From the NCBI GenBank assembly GCA_950295325.1, contig OX485808.1, forward strand, positions 36,414,527-36,478,526: DNA of 64,000 nucleotides, written 5' to 3'. The stretch comes from Polytrichum commune. Taxonomy: Eukaryota > Streptophyta > Polytrichopsida > Polytrichales > Polytrichaceae. A program made the position numbers and the translations under genes. This document shows, one piece after another, positions 46,501-59,859 of this stretch (position 1 is the first letter of the stretch; every line of letters starts with the position of its first letter). Under the pieces are notes generated by a model. The model did no database searches. It was given only the letters and a program-made list of their open reading frames with translations, and was not told the DNA's origin.

Positions 46501-48700
46501 AAGCACGATCATTGGTAATGACTGCAACTCCTGAGCAGCTGCAGGCAGTTCGCGCCGATGTTTTAAAGATCACTAACCAGTTGAAACTAGCAGAAAGGGA
46601 CTCCGACTTGCAGAAATATTTGCTTGACAGGATGCGTAGCAAATTGGAGACTACAGAAAAAAACCTGGAGGAAGAATCCACGAAGCTTGTAGAAGTGAGC
46701 TCAAAATTGCTTGACTTTGATCACGGTCAGGAATGTAATAAGCTCTGGATCAGTGCCTTAAAGGAGCAAATACAACAAATGTCAGAGGGGCAAGGTGTAA
46801 CAGGACGTCCTGTGCCAATGGATGAAACAGATGAGTTACCAGCAGGATCCGATGCTGTGTTGTTTGTGCGTCCATGCCCTGTGTGCGGGAAGTTCTTTAG
46901 TAGGAAGTCTTTTTGTGTCACTAGTTGCGGTTGCATGTACCATCCTTTCTGTTTGGGAGCGCATTTGGAAATATTCAAGAACTCAGTTTGTGCAGGCCGT
47001 TCTTGTGGTAAGTTATTTGAGGATGGCATGATCGAGCTCTTTGGCTACCACCAACGTAGGATTGCTCTGAAGAAGCCTAAGGTCGAGAGGGGTCACAGTC
47101 GGCATCGAAGTTTGACACCTGATTCAACGAACACCAGACCAAGTAAGTTACTCCCCAATTATGTACACAACCCCTCCATTGTAGGCTATTGACATGGATG
47201 TTCTTTCCTATTCCTCATTTGTTGTTAATTTTGGACACTTGCTTATGAGACAACATTGGCATTTCTAGTCCGCAACACTTGATTATAGTTTTGGCACTTG
47301 CTACTATATCGTGTCAATTTCCTATAATATGCAACACTTGGTTTTAGTCGGTAGCACTTGCTACTATATTATGTGAATTTTCTATAATATGTAGCACTTG
47401 CTTAAAGTCGCTAGCACTTGCTACTATATTGTGTCAATTTTCTATAGTATATAGCACTTGCTCTTAGTCCCTAGCACTTGCTACTATATTGTGTCAATTT
47501 ACTATAGTATGTAGCACTTGGTTTTAGTTGCCTCGCTGGCTAATATTTAATTGCACTTTGCTATTTTCATTTCTACTTGCCATATTCTAAAAGCACTAGC
47601 AATCGCTTACTTGCACTTTGGATTCCATGATACAACTGGGATTTCTTGAAACCCACTAGAGCCACTATGATACTTCTTGCAGTTCTTCCGAGGCACTTTC
47701 AACAATGTTGTATAACTTGTTGTTGGAAGTGGAACTTTCTCTGTTATTTCCCATCACTGGAGGGTAAACATGTCTGGTTATGCTTTAAAACCTCCCCAAT
47801 CACTGCCTTCAACTGCTTCAACCAGTTCATATGTAAGCAGCAGCAGTCAGTCGGTTTGTTTGTTCATCACAGTGATCGGGGAGATTTTTGGGCATGATCG
47901 GTAATGTTCCTGCAATGATCGGTAATGTTCCTGCAGTCGTGAACTTCAACCGGTTATTTCTCAAACTCAACTGTTTCATTTGTAACTAACTGCCGGTTCT
48001 CCCCAATCATTGTTGCTGACTGTTGATTTTCTTTTCACATTTTTTGGCAGAGTGCAATAGTGACGATGTAGTAGGGATTGATGATGAAATGGCACCCGAA
48101 GAAGCAGTTGATGGGGGTGAAGGTCATGCACTCTTTGGAGTAAGACCAGCTGTTGGGGATGCACCCATTTTGCAGTTGCAAGGTACTGAAATCTCAATAG
48201 CAAATCCAGAAGTTGTTACAAATTTGGTTGAAAAACTTCATGATTCAGGAAATCATGTGGTACCGCCTTCCATTGATCATCAATTATCGTCCACTGGTAT
48301 CTTGAATGCAATCCATGCTGCAAATGCCGAACTGAGCACCCAAGCAAACTGCACAAACCCCCAGCTGTGCCCAGCAGTGCCTCCAATTAGTGACACTGGA
48401 ATCAATTGTACTGCACCAAGCAGTCCTGCATCTATTGTAATGGGAGAACAATCAATTGAAGGAGGGGAGAACATGATAAAGACACATTTGACTAACGAGG
48501 AAGTCAAACTTTGGTTAGCCAAGGGTCAATATGTTCCACCAATTGAAAAAACACATGCTACAGTTGAAAAAAAACGTGGCAGGCCCCCTGGTTCTACGAA
48601 GAAAATGCCTGCCTCCAGGGTCGGTGGTTACGAGAGAGGCATGCAAATGCTAGAGGAGCGTGCGAAGGGTATATTGGGACGCACTATAACAAGAGGGTGA
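43560..48700 (+). CDS. Coiled-coil, RING-like zinc finger, AT-hook protein of the element
   Basis: Exons 43560-44099, 46191-47142 and 48051-48700 join in consistent phase with GT-AG introns to give about 713 residues. The N-terminal 180 residues are unassigned (MAPRARVQRL; WTVDDFAKNLGV). Exon 2 has a long charged helical region (QLKLAERDSDLQ, KLETTEKNLEEES), likely a coiled coil. A Cys/His cluster follows: CPVCGKFF, SFCVTSCGCMYHPFCL, CAGRSCGKLF, a RING- or PHD-like zinc site. The acidic exon 3 ends with KKRGRPPGSTKK, an AT-hook core (RGRPP) that binds the DNA minor groove. It lies convergent to the transposase gene inside the same termini. It might aid DNA binding or act as a ubiquitin/SUMO ligase, but neither is shown. 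The start codon choice is tentative. Confidence 0.75.
44380..46130. repeat. Degenerate ~70-bp satellite in intron 1
   Basis: About 15-20 irregular copies of a unit with GATAGATAGCTGTGACAAGG, then TAGTGGTGTTTG and GGAGAGTTGCCATGC. Clear copies occur at about 45520, 45595, 45668, 45810, 45875 and 45945. A small GATA microsatellite sits at 44565-44584. The array nearly fills this 2.1-kb intron. Confidence 0.8.
47240..47530. repeat. 60-bp tandem repeat in intron 2
   Basis: GCACTTGCTACTATAT recurs at 47294, 47354, 47414 and 47474, an exact 60-bp period. Weaker edge copies lie on both sides. AGCACTTG also recurs midway in each unit, so the array has a roughly 30-bp sub-period. Confidence 0.9.
47876..48010. 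mobile_element. Short MITE-like copy of repeat F in intron 2
   Basis: Ends TGATCGGGGAGAT and, inverted, TGATTGGGGAGAACC. The interior has the CAACCGGTTATTTCTCAAACTCAAC block of the family in shortened form (no more than part of it is quoted here). A direct 19-base repeat (GATCGGTAATGTTCCTGCA) occurs near 47897 and 47917. The target duplication is unclear. Confidence 0.55.
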
Positions 48701-50879
48701 GAGTAATCTTTGAGATATTTCTTTGTGATTTTCGAAGCGTTTCTTTGAGTAATCTTTGAGTCCATTGTTGGAAAACATATATTATTCTTTAACTTACAGT
48801 GTATTGTGATTTTTCATGTGCAGCAAGTCCAAGAATATATGACAATGAGGCATTAGGGGACTCGATATTTTGTTTTTATCATTATCTATAGCAACAACAA
48901 CCGAAATTTTATATCTGGCTGTCAGCAGCTACGGTTGTGTATGAAAGTTAGCCATCTACAACAGATCATCAAACTTGGATAGAAAGACCATGGACCATCA
49001 AATTCATCATCATGCCTCCAGTAGTCGGCATTGTCTATGGCTCTTGCAGCCACAATTTCTGCGCCATTTGATGGCAATAGACAAAAAATTAAAGTTGTAA
49101 GGAACTTCAGAACTCACATCTTTTATGAGTTTCACACTTTCCAGCTTGGCTTCAGCTACTAGCTTCATCTTGACATTTTCTAGGTAGCTGTGTTTTTACT
49201 CTTCCTGCATAGGGTTTTTAGAACAGACCACTCCCATAGGTGGGCAGACATAAAAATTTAAAGTAGTCAAACAACCAGGTTGATTTTCATCATAAGTTCA
49301 AAGTCCCCGTGTAATCTCCCATTTTGTGTTAACACTGTCTACAGAATATAGGTTTGTACACATCTGCACAGAGTGCTGAACCCTAAACCCTGCTCCACAA
49401 ATCGTTGACAGGAGGAAGAGGAACTAAACTTAAGATCCAGGTAATGTGCATTTTCCCCAATATATGTTGGAGCTCAACCTAGAAATGAGAAGTTAAGCAT
49501 CAAGCTGGTCGTTCGAAAACAAGAGGCAGCCTCTCCCACCAAGAATCTGGATGCCAAGTTTTCAACATTACCCAACAAATGACCCCTAGTGCAAGCAGTT
49601 CTTGCAGCCCGGAAGTGCACAACATGTAATTAAAGAACATGCAAAGAAGCTTGATTTGGAGATTCTTCAGATTTGGGGGAAGAACATGAGCTAAACGTGC
49701 ACAAGAGCATTGCATACAGAGAAAAGGAAATCCAGGCCTCTACCACACCCACACTTCTCCCCCGCTTCAGTAGCTATCAATTGGGCCAGCATGCTCTTGG
49801 GTGGCAAAGACTCAACCAATTCGCACCAAGTGTCACTAAGATTGCAGAGTGCTGCTGAAATCGGTTTGGATAATTTCACTGCAACACAAGTCTCACAGAA
49901 ACTCCAATTCTACTATTCCGAGCTTCAACTTCCTTGGATGGCGCATCCCAACTGGGCAAACAAGGAAAATTAGCATCTAGAGTAAAGTGAGACACGGAGA
50001 AGACCGCAAGGTCACTCACAAAATGGTCGCCTCTTTCTCTACCTCTCGGTGACTCCTCATGTGTGGTTAGATGCATATAGCTCAGACTCTCATTCCACTG
50101 GAAAATCACGCTCTGCAAGAAGATTCATGGTATAGTTTTGTTATCTTGGGAAGCCAATTCTGGGGCACATGCTCTCTGTAAAGAGCTTCTCATTTAATAG
50201 ACTCAATTGCAATCCTCTCCCTCGCCCTTCCACCTTCTACACATCTACACATCTCCATGCCAAGATTGCAAATTTAGGAAGACCAACAATGGTGACACTG
50301 AAGTGCAGTGAGGTTTGTCTTTGTAATTTAGTGAATGCGAGCCTTGTACAATAAAAATGCACATTGCATATCCACACTAAGTTAGGCCGTCATCTGTTTT
50401 GAAATGCTACAACAATCACTGCATTTTCAAGATATTCAAGACACTGCACTTATTTCTCAAATGGGAAGTTAGAATATATTGTAAGGTAACATTTGTGCAC
50501 TTGAGCTTCCTGAGTCGGATCCTTACAAAGAATGCATTGCAGTGAGCCTATGCACAACCAAAATCTACAACAAAATGAGAGATTACTATCTAGTGAACCA
50601 GATCATGGATCAATAACAAAGTTATTCACCTACAACCTGTAAACCTGTGCTCTCCTTCACCTACAACCTGTAAACCTGTAGCAACATGCAAAGAAACTAG
50701 TGTAAGCATTTATGAAACTACAAGGTTAAGATAGGATACAAGCATACTAGAAACTGAATTAATCAATTACACTTTTGAATATGCAACCGGAACTTGTAGA
50801 AAATAAAAGTAGAACATGTCAAATTGAAAGAAGGTCATCACCTCAATTCACGTATCTTTGTATTGCCACACCGATTACG
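48701..50879. other. Intergenic region between the two convergent element genes
   Basis: About 2.2 kb, where both genes should terminate. AATAAA-like signals appear, for example AATAAAAATG near 50350. Short frames at 49500-49980 on both strands show no domain. No separate gene is supported. Confidence 0.45.
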
Positions 50880-53800
50880 TTATGAGATGATGTTGCTCAT
50901 GCAATCGAGAGCATTCAACACCACACTTCTGACTTCTGATGACATGCCATATCTTTGAAGGCCCTTCTTGGCATATGTTGGTAACATTAGAAAATCAGAA
51001 CATATTACGTGGTGCGAACAAGCATAAGCTGGTCTGTCTTTGAGAATTTCATACATCACATTTGGGCCCCTTCGTCCACTCGATATTCTTGAATAGTAAA
51101 ATCCTCTTACTAGCATATCACCTTTAGACCATGTATTCCCCCAATCGTCAACAAAGGTTTCAGGATTACTATAAAGGACTCTATCACATAGAATAACAAA
51201 AAAAGGGTCCCCTTTTTCAACACCATCGCACATTACAGCGACATTAAATCCGACTTCTACTTTACTTGCCTCTTCCTCAAGGTCAATGTTATCATCATCA
51301 TTTTCTGCAGCTTCCAATACATCGTCTTCATTTTGTGAATCAAATTCCTCTTCGAGATTGTCCTCTTCAATATGTTCAGCAATTCCTTCTGAAGCAACAT
51401 CGACAATTGAGGCAGCATGGCATGGGGCATTCATTGCAACTTGTCGAACCTACCAATGTACATTGACAGAATATCATGAGTTCATGAACAACGTGGCAAG
51501 AGATTGACTCCTAGGCCCACTTAATCAATATTTTGGAGCCACAAAGAAATAAAGGAAGTACTTGGAATAGTGTAGTATAATACCTCTGTTAAAACCTTTG
51601 GTGACAGTGTCACGAGCTTCCACTCCTTCACGTGTGATGTTTGAAGGCACAATTCACTATTATCATCCATGCATTCTTTGCAGAAGCAAGCGAGATGTCT
51701 AACCTTCAAAAGAGTGATGTCTCGATGTGAAACAGATACAACAGAATGTAATGATCGAACACCTTCAAAGTAGCTGCAGTCATATTTGTGTCGGCGGTCT
51801 ACACCTTCTATCAGGTGGAAGAACCGCACAACATCTCTTCTTGCAATCCTGTAATCTTTGAGCCCATTGCGTACAACTGCTTCGCTAGTTTGTCTACTCT
51901 TGCAAAATGCTACCACATCTGCAGCATTATGGAGTTTAGGAGTTTCCATCTTCATTTGTTCCTTTTGAATTGATTGTTTCAAGATAGCTCCTGCACCATC
52001 ATGCACCCCTTTTCCATGTCCCGATCCAAAAAAAGACCAAACCATTTGGCAACCATTTGGAAGTACTAAATCCTCCCTGGTTCGTTGTTGATACCTATTG
52101 CAATTTGAAAGAATTTAAGTAAGGTAATGAATCTGTAAATGATTACCACATACCCCAAGCATATACCTCTAAAAATTATTGTGCCTTGAATGAATGAAAA
52201 ATAACAACAATAAGCTAAAGTATACTTACATGGCAACTTGGTACATTGTCTTCCTGGACTTAAATTGTGCAGCACAACCGTCACTCCACACAATATGTTG
52301 GTCGTACACCAAACCACGGCCTCGAAGATTTCTCCAGTGCAAGTCAAAACAGTGCCGTACAAAAAGTACATCATGATTCATATCATCAGACATGTAGTAA
52401 TGATACTCTGTGATAAGCTTACTTGCGCCAGAATTAGGATTTTGGATGTATTCTTCATTCCACCGGTAGAAAACATGCACTAGTATTGTTAGTTGAACCG
52501 AAGAGAAATGCATCTCTTGGATTTCGTTCCATTCCGCGAACGAATAATTCTCGGCGAAATCAACAACTGATACTACTGAGGAAGGCGGGAATGTGGCCAG
52601 GCACACCCGGTATTGCTCTGCTTCCCACTGAGCGACAAAATTATGTGTGATGAACTTGGTCAGTCGAGGTGTAAGGTAACTTAGGAACTGTCTAGCTAGG
52701 GTATACTTGTACTGTAATCGAAGTACTAAGTACTCTTTCCCTGCCCTTGTCTTACCACCTTTCACTTTTTGGTAACAATTCCATTGCATCAAGCTCTTGC
52801 TATCTCCACTCAACTCTAAAGGACAATTAACTAGCATATCAACGCCACATTGACCACATTGTCCCATGAGACAATCCAATTTGTGCCATCCATCTTCCTG
52901 CATAGGGCAGAGTACCGACATCCACATATCTGTCAATCCTCCAAAATGTGTTGTATGAGCTGCACAGACTCCATGTACCCCACCTTCGCAGACATCGCAA
53001 GTACATGCACAATTAACACCATGCATACCTTTTGCCGCTGATCTCATATTGTTCCAACCATGAAGTAGCTCCAAAATCTCGACATGTTGCTTGCAGGCAC
53101 AAGTGTTTCTTTCTCTTAACCTTCTCACATAATATGGTTTGAGTTGCTCAAAAGCTCTCAATCCAACTTTCAGAGATGGATGGTGCGTTTTGAACCGAAC
53201 GTAGAAGTCCAACTGCAAGTGCAAATGAATGTGAGAATATGAGAGAGTAAGTATGTTTGTGGTTCACAACACATGATAGTACTTCAATAGGCTAACAAGT
53301 GACCCCAACACTTACTTAGACGGAGATTCACTTTGTCAATATACGCGAAACGAGTAAGTGCAATTTCCACTAAAGTAGACAATCAATATGAAATGAAAGT
53401 GAATATGTCACTTGATATTACAAAGCATGGTGTAGCTAGTGCTGGCCTACTCCAGCAAGTGATAGTGCAAAATGAGTAAGTGCAATTTCCACTAAAGTAG
53501 ACGATCAATATGAAGTGAAAGTGAATATGTCACTTGATATTACAGAGCATGGTCTAGCTAGTGCTAGCCTACTCCAGCAAGTGATTGTGCACATTTACAA
53601 TTGATAAAAAAAAATTGACTGTAAGATGTTGAAATGGAAAGTGAGGAAATCAATCATAAAGTGCAAGTGCAACATCTTGATTACAAGTAAGTGAAAAAAC
53701 AGTGCTTGAAATTGATAGCAATATTATGTCTAGCATGACACGCATTTATTCATTCCGCAAGTGGAAACAAATAAATGCACATGGTGTATCTACTTTGGAA

Positions 53801-54845
53801 GGGTCACTATTCACAAACATTCAAGTAGATGTCCAACAAGAGGGTAAACGAGGAACTCATTGGCAAGTTAGGGAGTAACCTGAGATTCTTGAAGATAATG
53901 CTTCGGATGCTCATTGAACTGCCACGGTCCTGTTCTTTGGTATAGAATGTCTTTCGATATAGGGGAGATTGTTGTTGCTGTATCCCAAAAACTCACAATC
54001 TTTTGTCGATCATCTTCACTAACACGGTCATTTCTGGTTTTTCTTGGTATTCCGCCCCAAAATTTCTCGCCAACATCATCAATGTATGCCCTTCGAACTA
54101 CAGCTTTCCTCAAAGCATGTCTTGTTGCTTTTAAGGTGCGTGCCAAGAACAATTGACTAGGACCATTAGTAGGGGACGCAACTGCTGATAGCAATGCATT
54201 TCTGTACATGGAATTTTCAGTGGATTTGTTTGCCACCATTTGGCTGTAGGCTTGTTGGACACTACTCACGAGTTTTAGTTTTTCTTCGGTTGCTTTAGTT
54301 TCCTTCATAAAACTGGGAAGCAATCCTATGATTCGTTCGTCTTCTGCAAACCGCCTGAGCACATCTTTCTTCTCAACGACTGTAAGCCCAGTGGACCGGG
54401 AGTTTAGTCGATGCACAAGCTCCTCTACAATTGAGGCACACTTCCTCCACCTCCGAACACGATTATTTTCATAGGGGTTGTCAACTCCAACAATGGTAGC
54501 ATTTTCAGCAATACTTTGTTTTCTTTGTTCCTCACGCATCCGTTTTTTGGATTGTATGTCATCATTTCTTGTTTTTTCTCTACACCAAATGAGCATAAAA
54601 CAATGTAATATTGTTAATATTTTGAGTTGAAGTGTTACCATCAAAACTATTGAATACTTGCTTACATGACAAAGACCATGAAATGCCAAAATAAATTGGA
54701 TATTCAAAGGGAGTGAGTATATGGCAGAAGAGAAACTGTACCTTTCAACTTCATCTTCTTGTCGATATAGACGTTGTTCCGCTTTCTCTGCAACCAAGTC
54801 CCGTCGTTGGGCAGCAGATAGTCGTTTATTCTTGTTGTTTCCCAT
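50880..54845 (-). CDS. DDD-type transposase candidate (Sola-like)
   Basis: Five minus-strand exons join in phase with GT-AG introns: 54845-54742, 54579-53880, 53212-52230, 52076-51584 and 51449-50880, about 949 residues. The N-terminus is basic (MGNNKNKRLSAAQRRDL) and helical. Exon 3 has a Cys/His-rich zone (NTCACKQHVEIL; VNCACTCDVCEGG; CGQCG), then SVVDFAENYSF and VWSDGCAAQFKSRK. Exon 4 opens into FFGSGHGKGVHDGAGAILKQ. The three Asp in these blocks form a plausible D..D..D triad. Exon 5 has a BAH-like segment (GDPFFVILCDRV; FVDDWGNTWSKGDML). The SDG..QFK and HGKG..DG pair is common in uncharacterised eukaryotic transposases. It would excise and insert the surrounding element. No frame breaks are seen. 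Confidence 0.75.
53352..53595. repeat. 122-bp direct duplication in transposase intron 2
   Basis: Two tandem copies begin at 53352 and 53474 (GAGTAAGTGCAATTTCCACT), differing at a few bases. Both contain GAATATGTCACTTGATATTA. Confidence 0.9.
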
Positions 54846-57800
54846 TTTATGAACCCCTTCACAAGAAAACAGATGACTAAGACCTCTTTACTTAGGTGGA
54901 TAGTAGGAGACTCGGTGTCCAGTGAATACGGCTGAGGACATTCCTGGTCAAGCATCAAACATAACGATGAATGTACTTGCAGCTTTATGAGCTAAATAAC
55001 TGTGTGACTTACAAAGAGAAGTAACCGGAAATTGGTAAAAAGACCTCTACGACTTCATAGAGCAGTTGTTCACATCTCCATCAGCAACTCACAGCAACTG
55101 ACTTCGAATTCACCAAAATATGCATCAAATTGAACTTGTCCTCAAAATATCGAGTTTAGTGTCCAAAACATGAGACTTCTTAGATTGTTGCATTGTTGCG
55201 CGGTTGGCAGCTGCAGCTCAAAATTGTACAGGATGAGCCTGTCAACATAATTGTATAGCAAGTCACTGCAATTCAGCTAATTGATCACCAAAGTTTCCAC
55301 CAAACCTATCTCACCTCTCTTCGTCATCTATGTCCACCAATGACATTTATTTACACCTGTGTGGAGGTCACCTCATAGATTGACGGATGAATACGGCAAC
55401 TCACATCCTCAACTACCAGAACATTCCAAGAACATCCTGTTAGCTTATATGCAGACCTTAAAAGTCCTGCAGTTGTCATAGGATGATCATATGTATGTAA
55501 TGACCCCTCAAATCGACCTCTCTAGTCTCACAGTAGGAGCAAACAACAGATTATCTACGTGTGGCAACATGCACTTACCTGCTGCTTGCCAGAAATTAGG
55601 TAGCACTGCAAGCTCCACATACAAAGTTGAATGTACATATGTTCAATCAGTAATACCATTCTAGAACTAATTCAAGAATTGCTTGCCCATACTTTCCAAA
55701 TAGGATGAAATTGCACATAGGATAACAGTCACATAGCCTAAGTGGACATGCTCTTCATGCATTTCAGACACATCCTAGACTGCTGTAAATACTTTGAAAT
55801 ATTAAATTATGTTATGCTGTAGATATCAAAATCAATACATTTCAGTTTCAGAATTGACGATTCGAAAATGAAACACCTGCGTACAAGAAAAATATGAGGA
55901 AATATAAACTAGCCTTTACTGTTCTGTTGAATGCAAATTTCCTTAGAGAGGAGGTTCACTCACTATTTGGATCCCAAGCAAAAAAAGCCGAGCCTCTGCA
56001 TATAATCTATAAGTATATTCTAAGGATTGAAGGTTCTCTATTCAGGGTCACATCAATTCAACCATTGATATGATAATGAATTGGAGTACTAGTATATCTA
56101 GTGAACTGGGATACTATCTCGGCCTTCGATTATTTATTTGACATACCCATCTCTTTGGTGTGTGTCACCGTTACAGGTAAATGTAAAATTTGTTCCGTTA
56201 TGTACTGGCTGCAGGGGGACTAAGAGCTACAGGCATTATAACTTGATCTGGCTCAAAGCACGATACAACAACATATGAACTGCTGAGATCAGCTCCAGCA
56301 GGACAAAAGCTAGAAAATGTGAAACTTGTGGCTTAGAAATTCACATCACGACTTTCATACTCTATGGGTAATTTTCCTCGATCAACAGCATAAATGAAAA
56401 CTTGCTACCAATTTATCTGTGCCTTTGATCATGTGAACATCAGTGAGTGTACATTGTAATAATCTTGAACGGTGACATGACTTACTTTACCCGTTGGAGA
56501 AACTCCATTCACTGAAACAGTACGCCAATGGCAGCTCCAACTCCTCTTCGAACCATCCTGAAAACGAAACAAGTATTGGAATTAACCCTTAGGTCCCTTT
56601 CTCCTTCAAAGGATCGGGCAACTGCAACTCCTCTTCGAACCATTTTGAAAATGAAAACAAGGTTTGGAATTTACCCTTAGATCCCTTTGTCCTTCAAAGG
56701 ATCGATTAGCCTCAGTATGAACAACCAGAAAATTTGTGCGAGTAGTTTGTAAACCCGATTCTCATGCTAGGGTGCGTTAGAATGGCCGGGGTCTGCTCCA
56801 ATTAGGATATTAATTCTCTTGATCAGAAAGTTTAATACCAGCAAGTAGGTTATTTCATGAGATGTGTGCAATAGCTGCACAAAGGCCTCTAAATTTGTCC
56901 TCTACATTTTGTCTTTTTAACCATATTTTGAGCTTTCAAATTTTGGAATCAAGTTGAACATCTTTTGAATTCTCAAAGTGTCCTTCGTAAATTTACTCAA
57001 AGAATTGTGTGCTTTCCATACTTCAATAAGCACACGGGTGTTCAAAAGCATTCAAGACTGATGTTTTAATAAGGCATGCCTACCTCATCAGGATACTTAA
57101 TACTTAAATTCACAATCTAATCATGCTGGACAGTAGACACCTCTGACAATTATTTGACCATCTCTAAATACAAAAAAATGGAATCTCCACACCATGCGAA
57201 TCTAACATTTCCATCTCCACACAACTGACCTAAATTCTCAACCATGAGGCTTGAAACAAGGGATCCCATCAATCCAGTAGATGTCCAAGAAAAATTGTGC
57301 ATTTAAATGAAGGAGCCTACCCTACCACAGTTGCTTGAGATTTCCCTAAATGACTTAAAGCATCCATACCAGGTGGAATGAAAACTATATCACCCCAGCC
57401 TGTCTCCTCCTCATTGCTCTGCACAAACCAAAAAAATTATGGGTTTACCCACGATTCCAGCATAATTTGAAATTACTCTACTTGAAAATGCAGAACCTTC
57501 AGAAACTTTAAATAAAGCTTGTGGAGGCCCGATATGTCAACATCCTAACATTTTCTTTCCAACATATTGAAACATCTTGCAATACTACGGACATGCGCAG
57601 GCACAGGAAATACATATCTTTGAGTATAACAATGTCACATATATCACTGTCACTTTGATGGTTTGAAACCATAACTTGGAGATAATTTCAATATTATCCC
57701 TATAACCATTTCTCATATATTCTACTCTAGTCTGTCAGGGCCCACTACATAAAAAGACAATTGGAAGTAAGAAGTGGTCTACACACACAAATATGACTTT

Positions 57801-58900
57801 CATCATAACAGAGTGGCAAATGTACCTCCATCCTCAAAACATCCTCAAAGCTGCCCACCTGCCAGACGAAACCAATATATATTCTTCAAGACAGGCTCTC
57901 AAATGCAAATTGAATGCAAAGACGATGACAAAGAGAAACAAATGATGGGCTAAGGGTTTGGCCAGTATCAAATAGCAAGGATCGAATCCACATACAATCC
58001 AGTCTAGTTCCTAAAACACTAAGTTAGCCTGGCCAGCCACATTTAGCTTCAAAAGAAGTTGACTTGGGTGAAAGACATAGTGTCCAGATACTCTTGGTTC
58101 AACGTCTACTATATACATGGGAGCTTCATTGTAGTGATCAATAGTAGGAAAACCCACAAATAGCATCAAAAGGATAGGAATTGATTGATGCAGCTACTGA
58201 GAATACATGCGGATTTTGTGACTGAAGCACACTAGTAAAGTAGATGTAACAAAATATATCAAAACAAAGACAACACACCTGTATATCTGTATTGACCCTT
58301 AATGCAGGGTTAACTCTTTGCTGTTGTTTAAAAGCACACTTTAGTGCACTTTCTAGATCCTCCTGTAAGAAGACAATTAAACATAAGGACGGTATATACA
58401 GAGCTGCATTCTCGATCATATAACCCGCAACCCCACTGGAACCCCAAACCAAACACAGCCAACTGGAAAACTCCAAAGAATTGATGATGACATCTACTTA
58501 TCTTACAACAGCCTCAACATAATCATCACTGCAGATTACAATAAATCGACCATAAAATCCATTCCTTGCCATTCCTAACACGAAACTAGACAAATCCCAA
58601 GATCCAACCCTATGTGCTGCTACAATGTAGGAAAAATATCTCAACCTTCCAAAGACCGGGAGAGCAGCTCTTCCGGATCGGATTTTGAAACTCACCCCTC
58701 GATCTGCATATAGTGGATGTGACAGTCTCTACCTGTCTGAGACTGAGAAAGACACGATCGTTTCGTTCCGCTTGCCACGATTTGTTGGTCGCCTCACCTC
58801 CGGTGCAGCTCCTTGGTGTAGCTCCTCCAGTGCGGCTCATGCGGCTCCTCCGGGTCCCTAGGGTTATCACGAACTGAGTCCTTCAATATCTACATATTAA
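54846..58900 (-). other. Upstream part of the 17-kb element, possible third spliced gene
   Basis: About 4 kb before the transposase start. Short minus-strand segments bounded by good acceptor and donor sites are seen: DLESALKCAFKQQQ with RVNPALRVNTDIQ (about 58363-58279), VGSFEDVLRMEV (about 57859-57826), and SNEEETGWGDIVFIPPGMDA (about 57420-57361). One more may lie at about 56567-56490. They could be small exons of a third gene or a captured host gene. I do not recognise the protein and cannot confirm phase across all joins. Confidence 0.3.
56531..56706. repeat. 87-bp tandem duplication
   Basis: CTCCTCTTCGAACCAT is followed by GAAAA and CCTTCAAAGGATCG in two adjacent copies about 87 bp apart. 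It overlaps one of the possible small exons. Confidence 0.8.
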
Positions 58901-59835
58901 GGAGTGATTGTTCTTGTTGGTGTCACTTGCGGCAAGCAGAAGATACTTACTTAGAAGTCTCTCATCTTCGGACTCACATCACTACTCAACTTCTGGAGAG
59001 CCAAACCCTAGTCACAAACTTCACCGTTGGCAAAGTGAAACTCCACCCACATCAGTGCTTGGGAGAGCCCCAAACCCTAGCCACAACTTAGGACTTCAAC
59101 GTCGGGAGAGTCAAACCCTACCCATGACGGGAGAGTCAAACCCTACTCACATCATTATTTGTTGACCAACCCCACCCTAAACCTAGCTCCCATTACATAG
59201 CATCCCAAGTTGGTTGCTTTTCCTCGATCCCCCCGATCATCTCACTTGCATTCCTAGTGCTCCTTGCATTAGAACTAGTGGATCAAGCACTTTGTTCCAG
59301 CTTTGGTCAAAATTTGACTATGTAATGTTAAATTTTTTCTTGCAAATATATTGTAATTTAATTTATCATGACCTCCGTGTATATGACACTATGACAATTC
59401 TACAAAAAATGAACAAAAAATATTTAATTAACCCTTAAAATGGTACGCATAAGTATAGTTGTCAAATTTGTGTTTCATGCAGGCATTTCATACATTGAAA
59501 TGAATGGTTTTGTAGATTTTTTCTAACAAATATGTGCATATAAGTATTTTCTAGGTCATCATACAAAATTAATTATTTAATATGTTGTTATGAGATTACT
59601 TATATGTCACTTTCAACCACTTGCAAATCCTGACATCTTTGCGTAGGTGTTGAAAAATGACATATAGATATTCTAAAACACATGTTTTCTTCACTTTTCT
59701 TTCGCTCATTTGATTCTTATACAAGTGTACTATAAGAACAACATTTCTATATTCATAGAAGAATCACACTTATATTTAATAATGGTCACTTTCCAAAGGC
59801 ACCTCCAAATTTACATTGAGCGGAGCACTTTTTTG
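58901..59835. other. Right inner part of the 17-kb element, no gene
   Basis: Contains short repeated words (GGGAGAGTCAAACCCTACCC at about 59103 and 59129, with variants near 58997 and 59070), then AT-rich sequence to the terminal repeat. The possible promoter of the minus-strand genes may lie here. Confidence 0.45.
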
Positions 59836-59859
59836 GTCCACTTTACCATGCTTGCCCCC
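59836..59859 (-). repeat. Right terminal inverted repeat of the 17-kb element
   Basis: Reads GTCCACTTTACCATGCTTGC followed by CCCC on the plus strand, the complement of 42896-42919 with one mismatch. It is followed by TACA. Confidence 0.85.

Noticed and set aside
47240-47530. CRISPR-like array
   Set aside because: Exact 60-bp tandem units without unique spacers, inside a plant-type intron.
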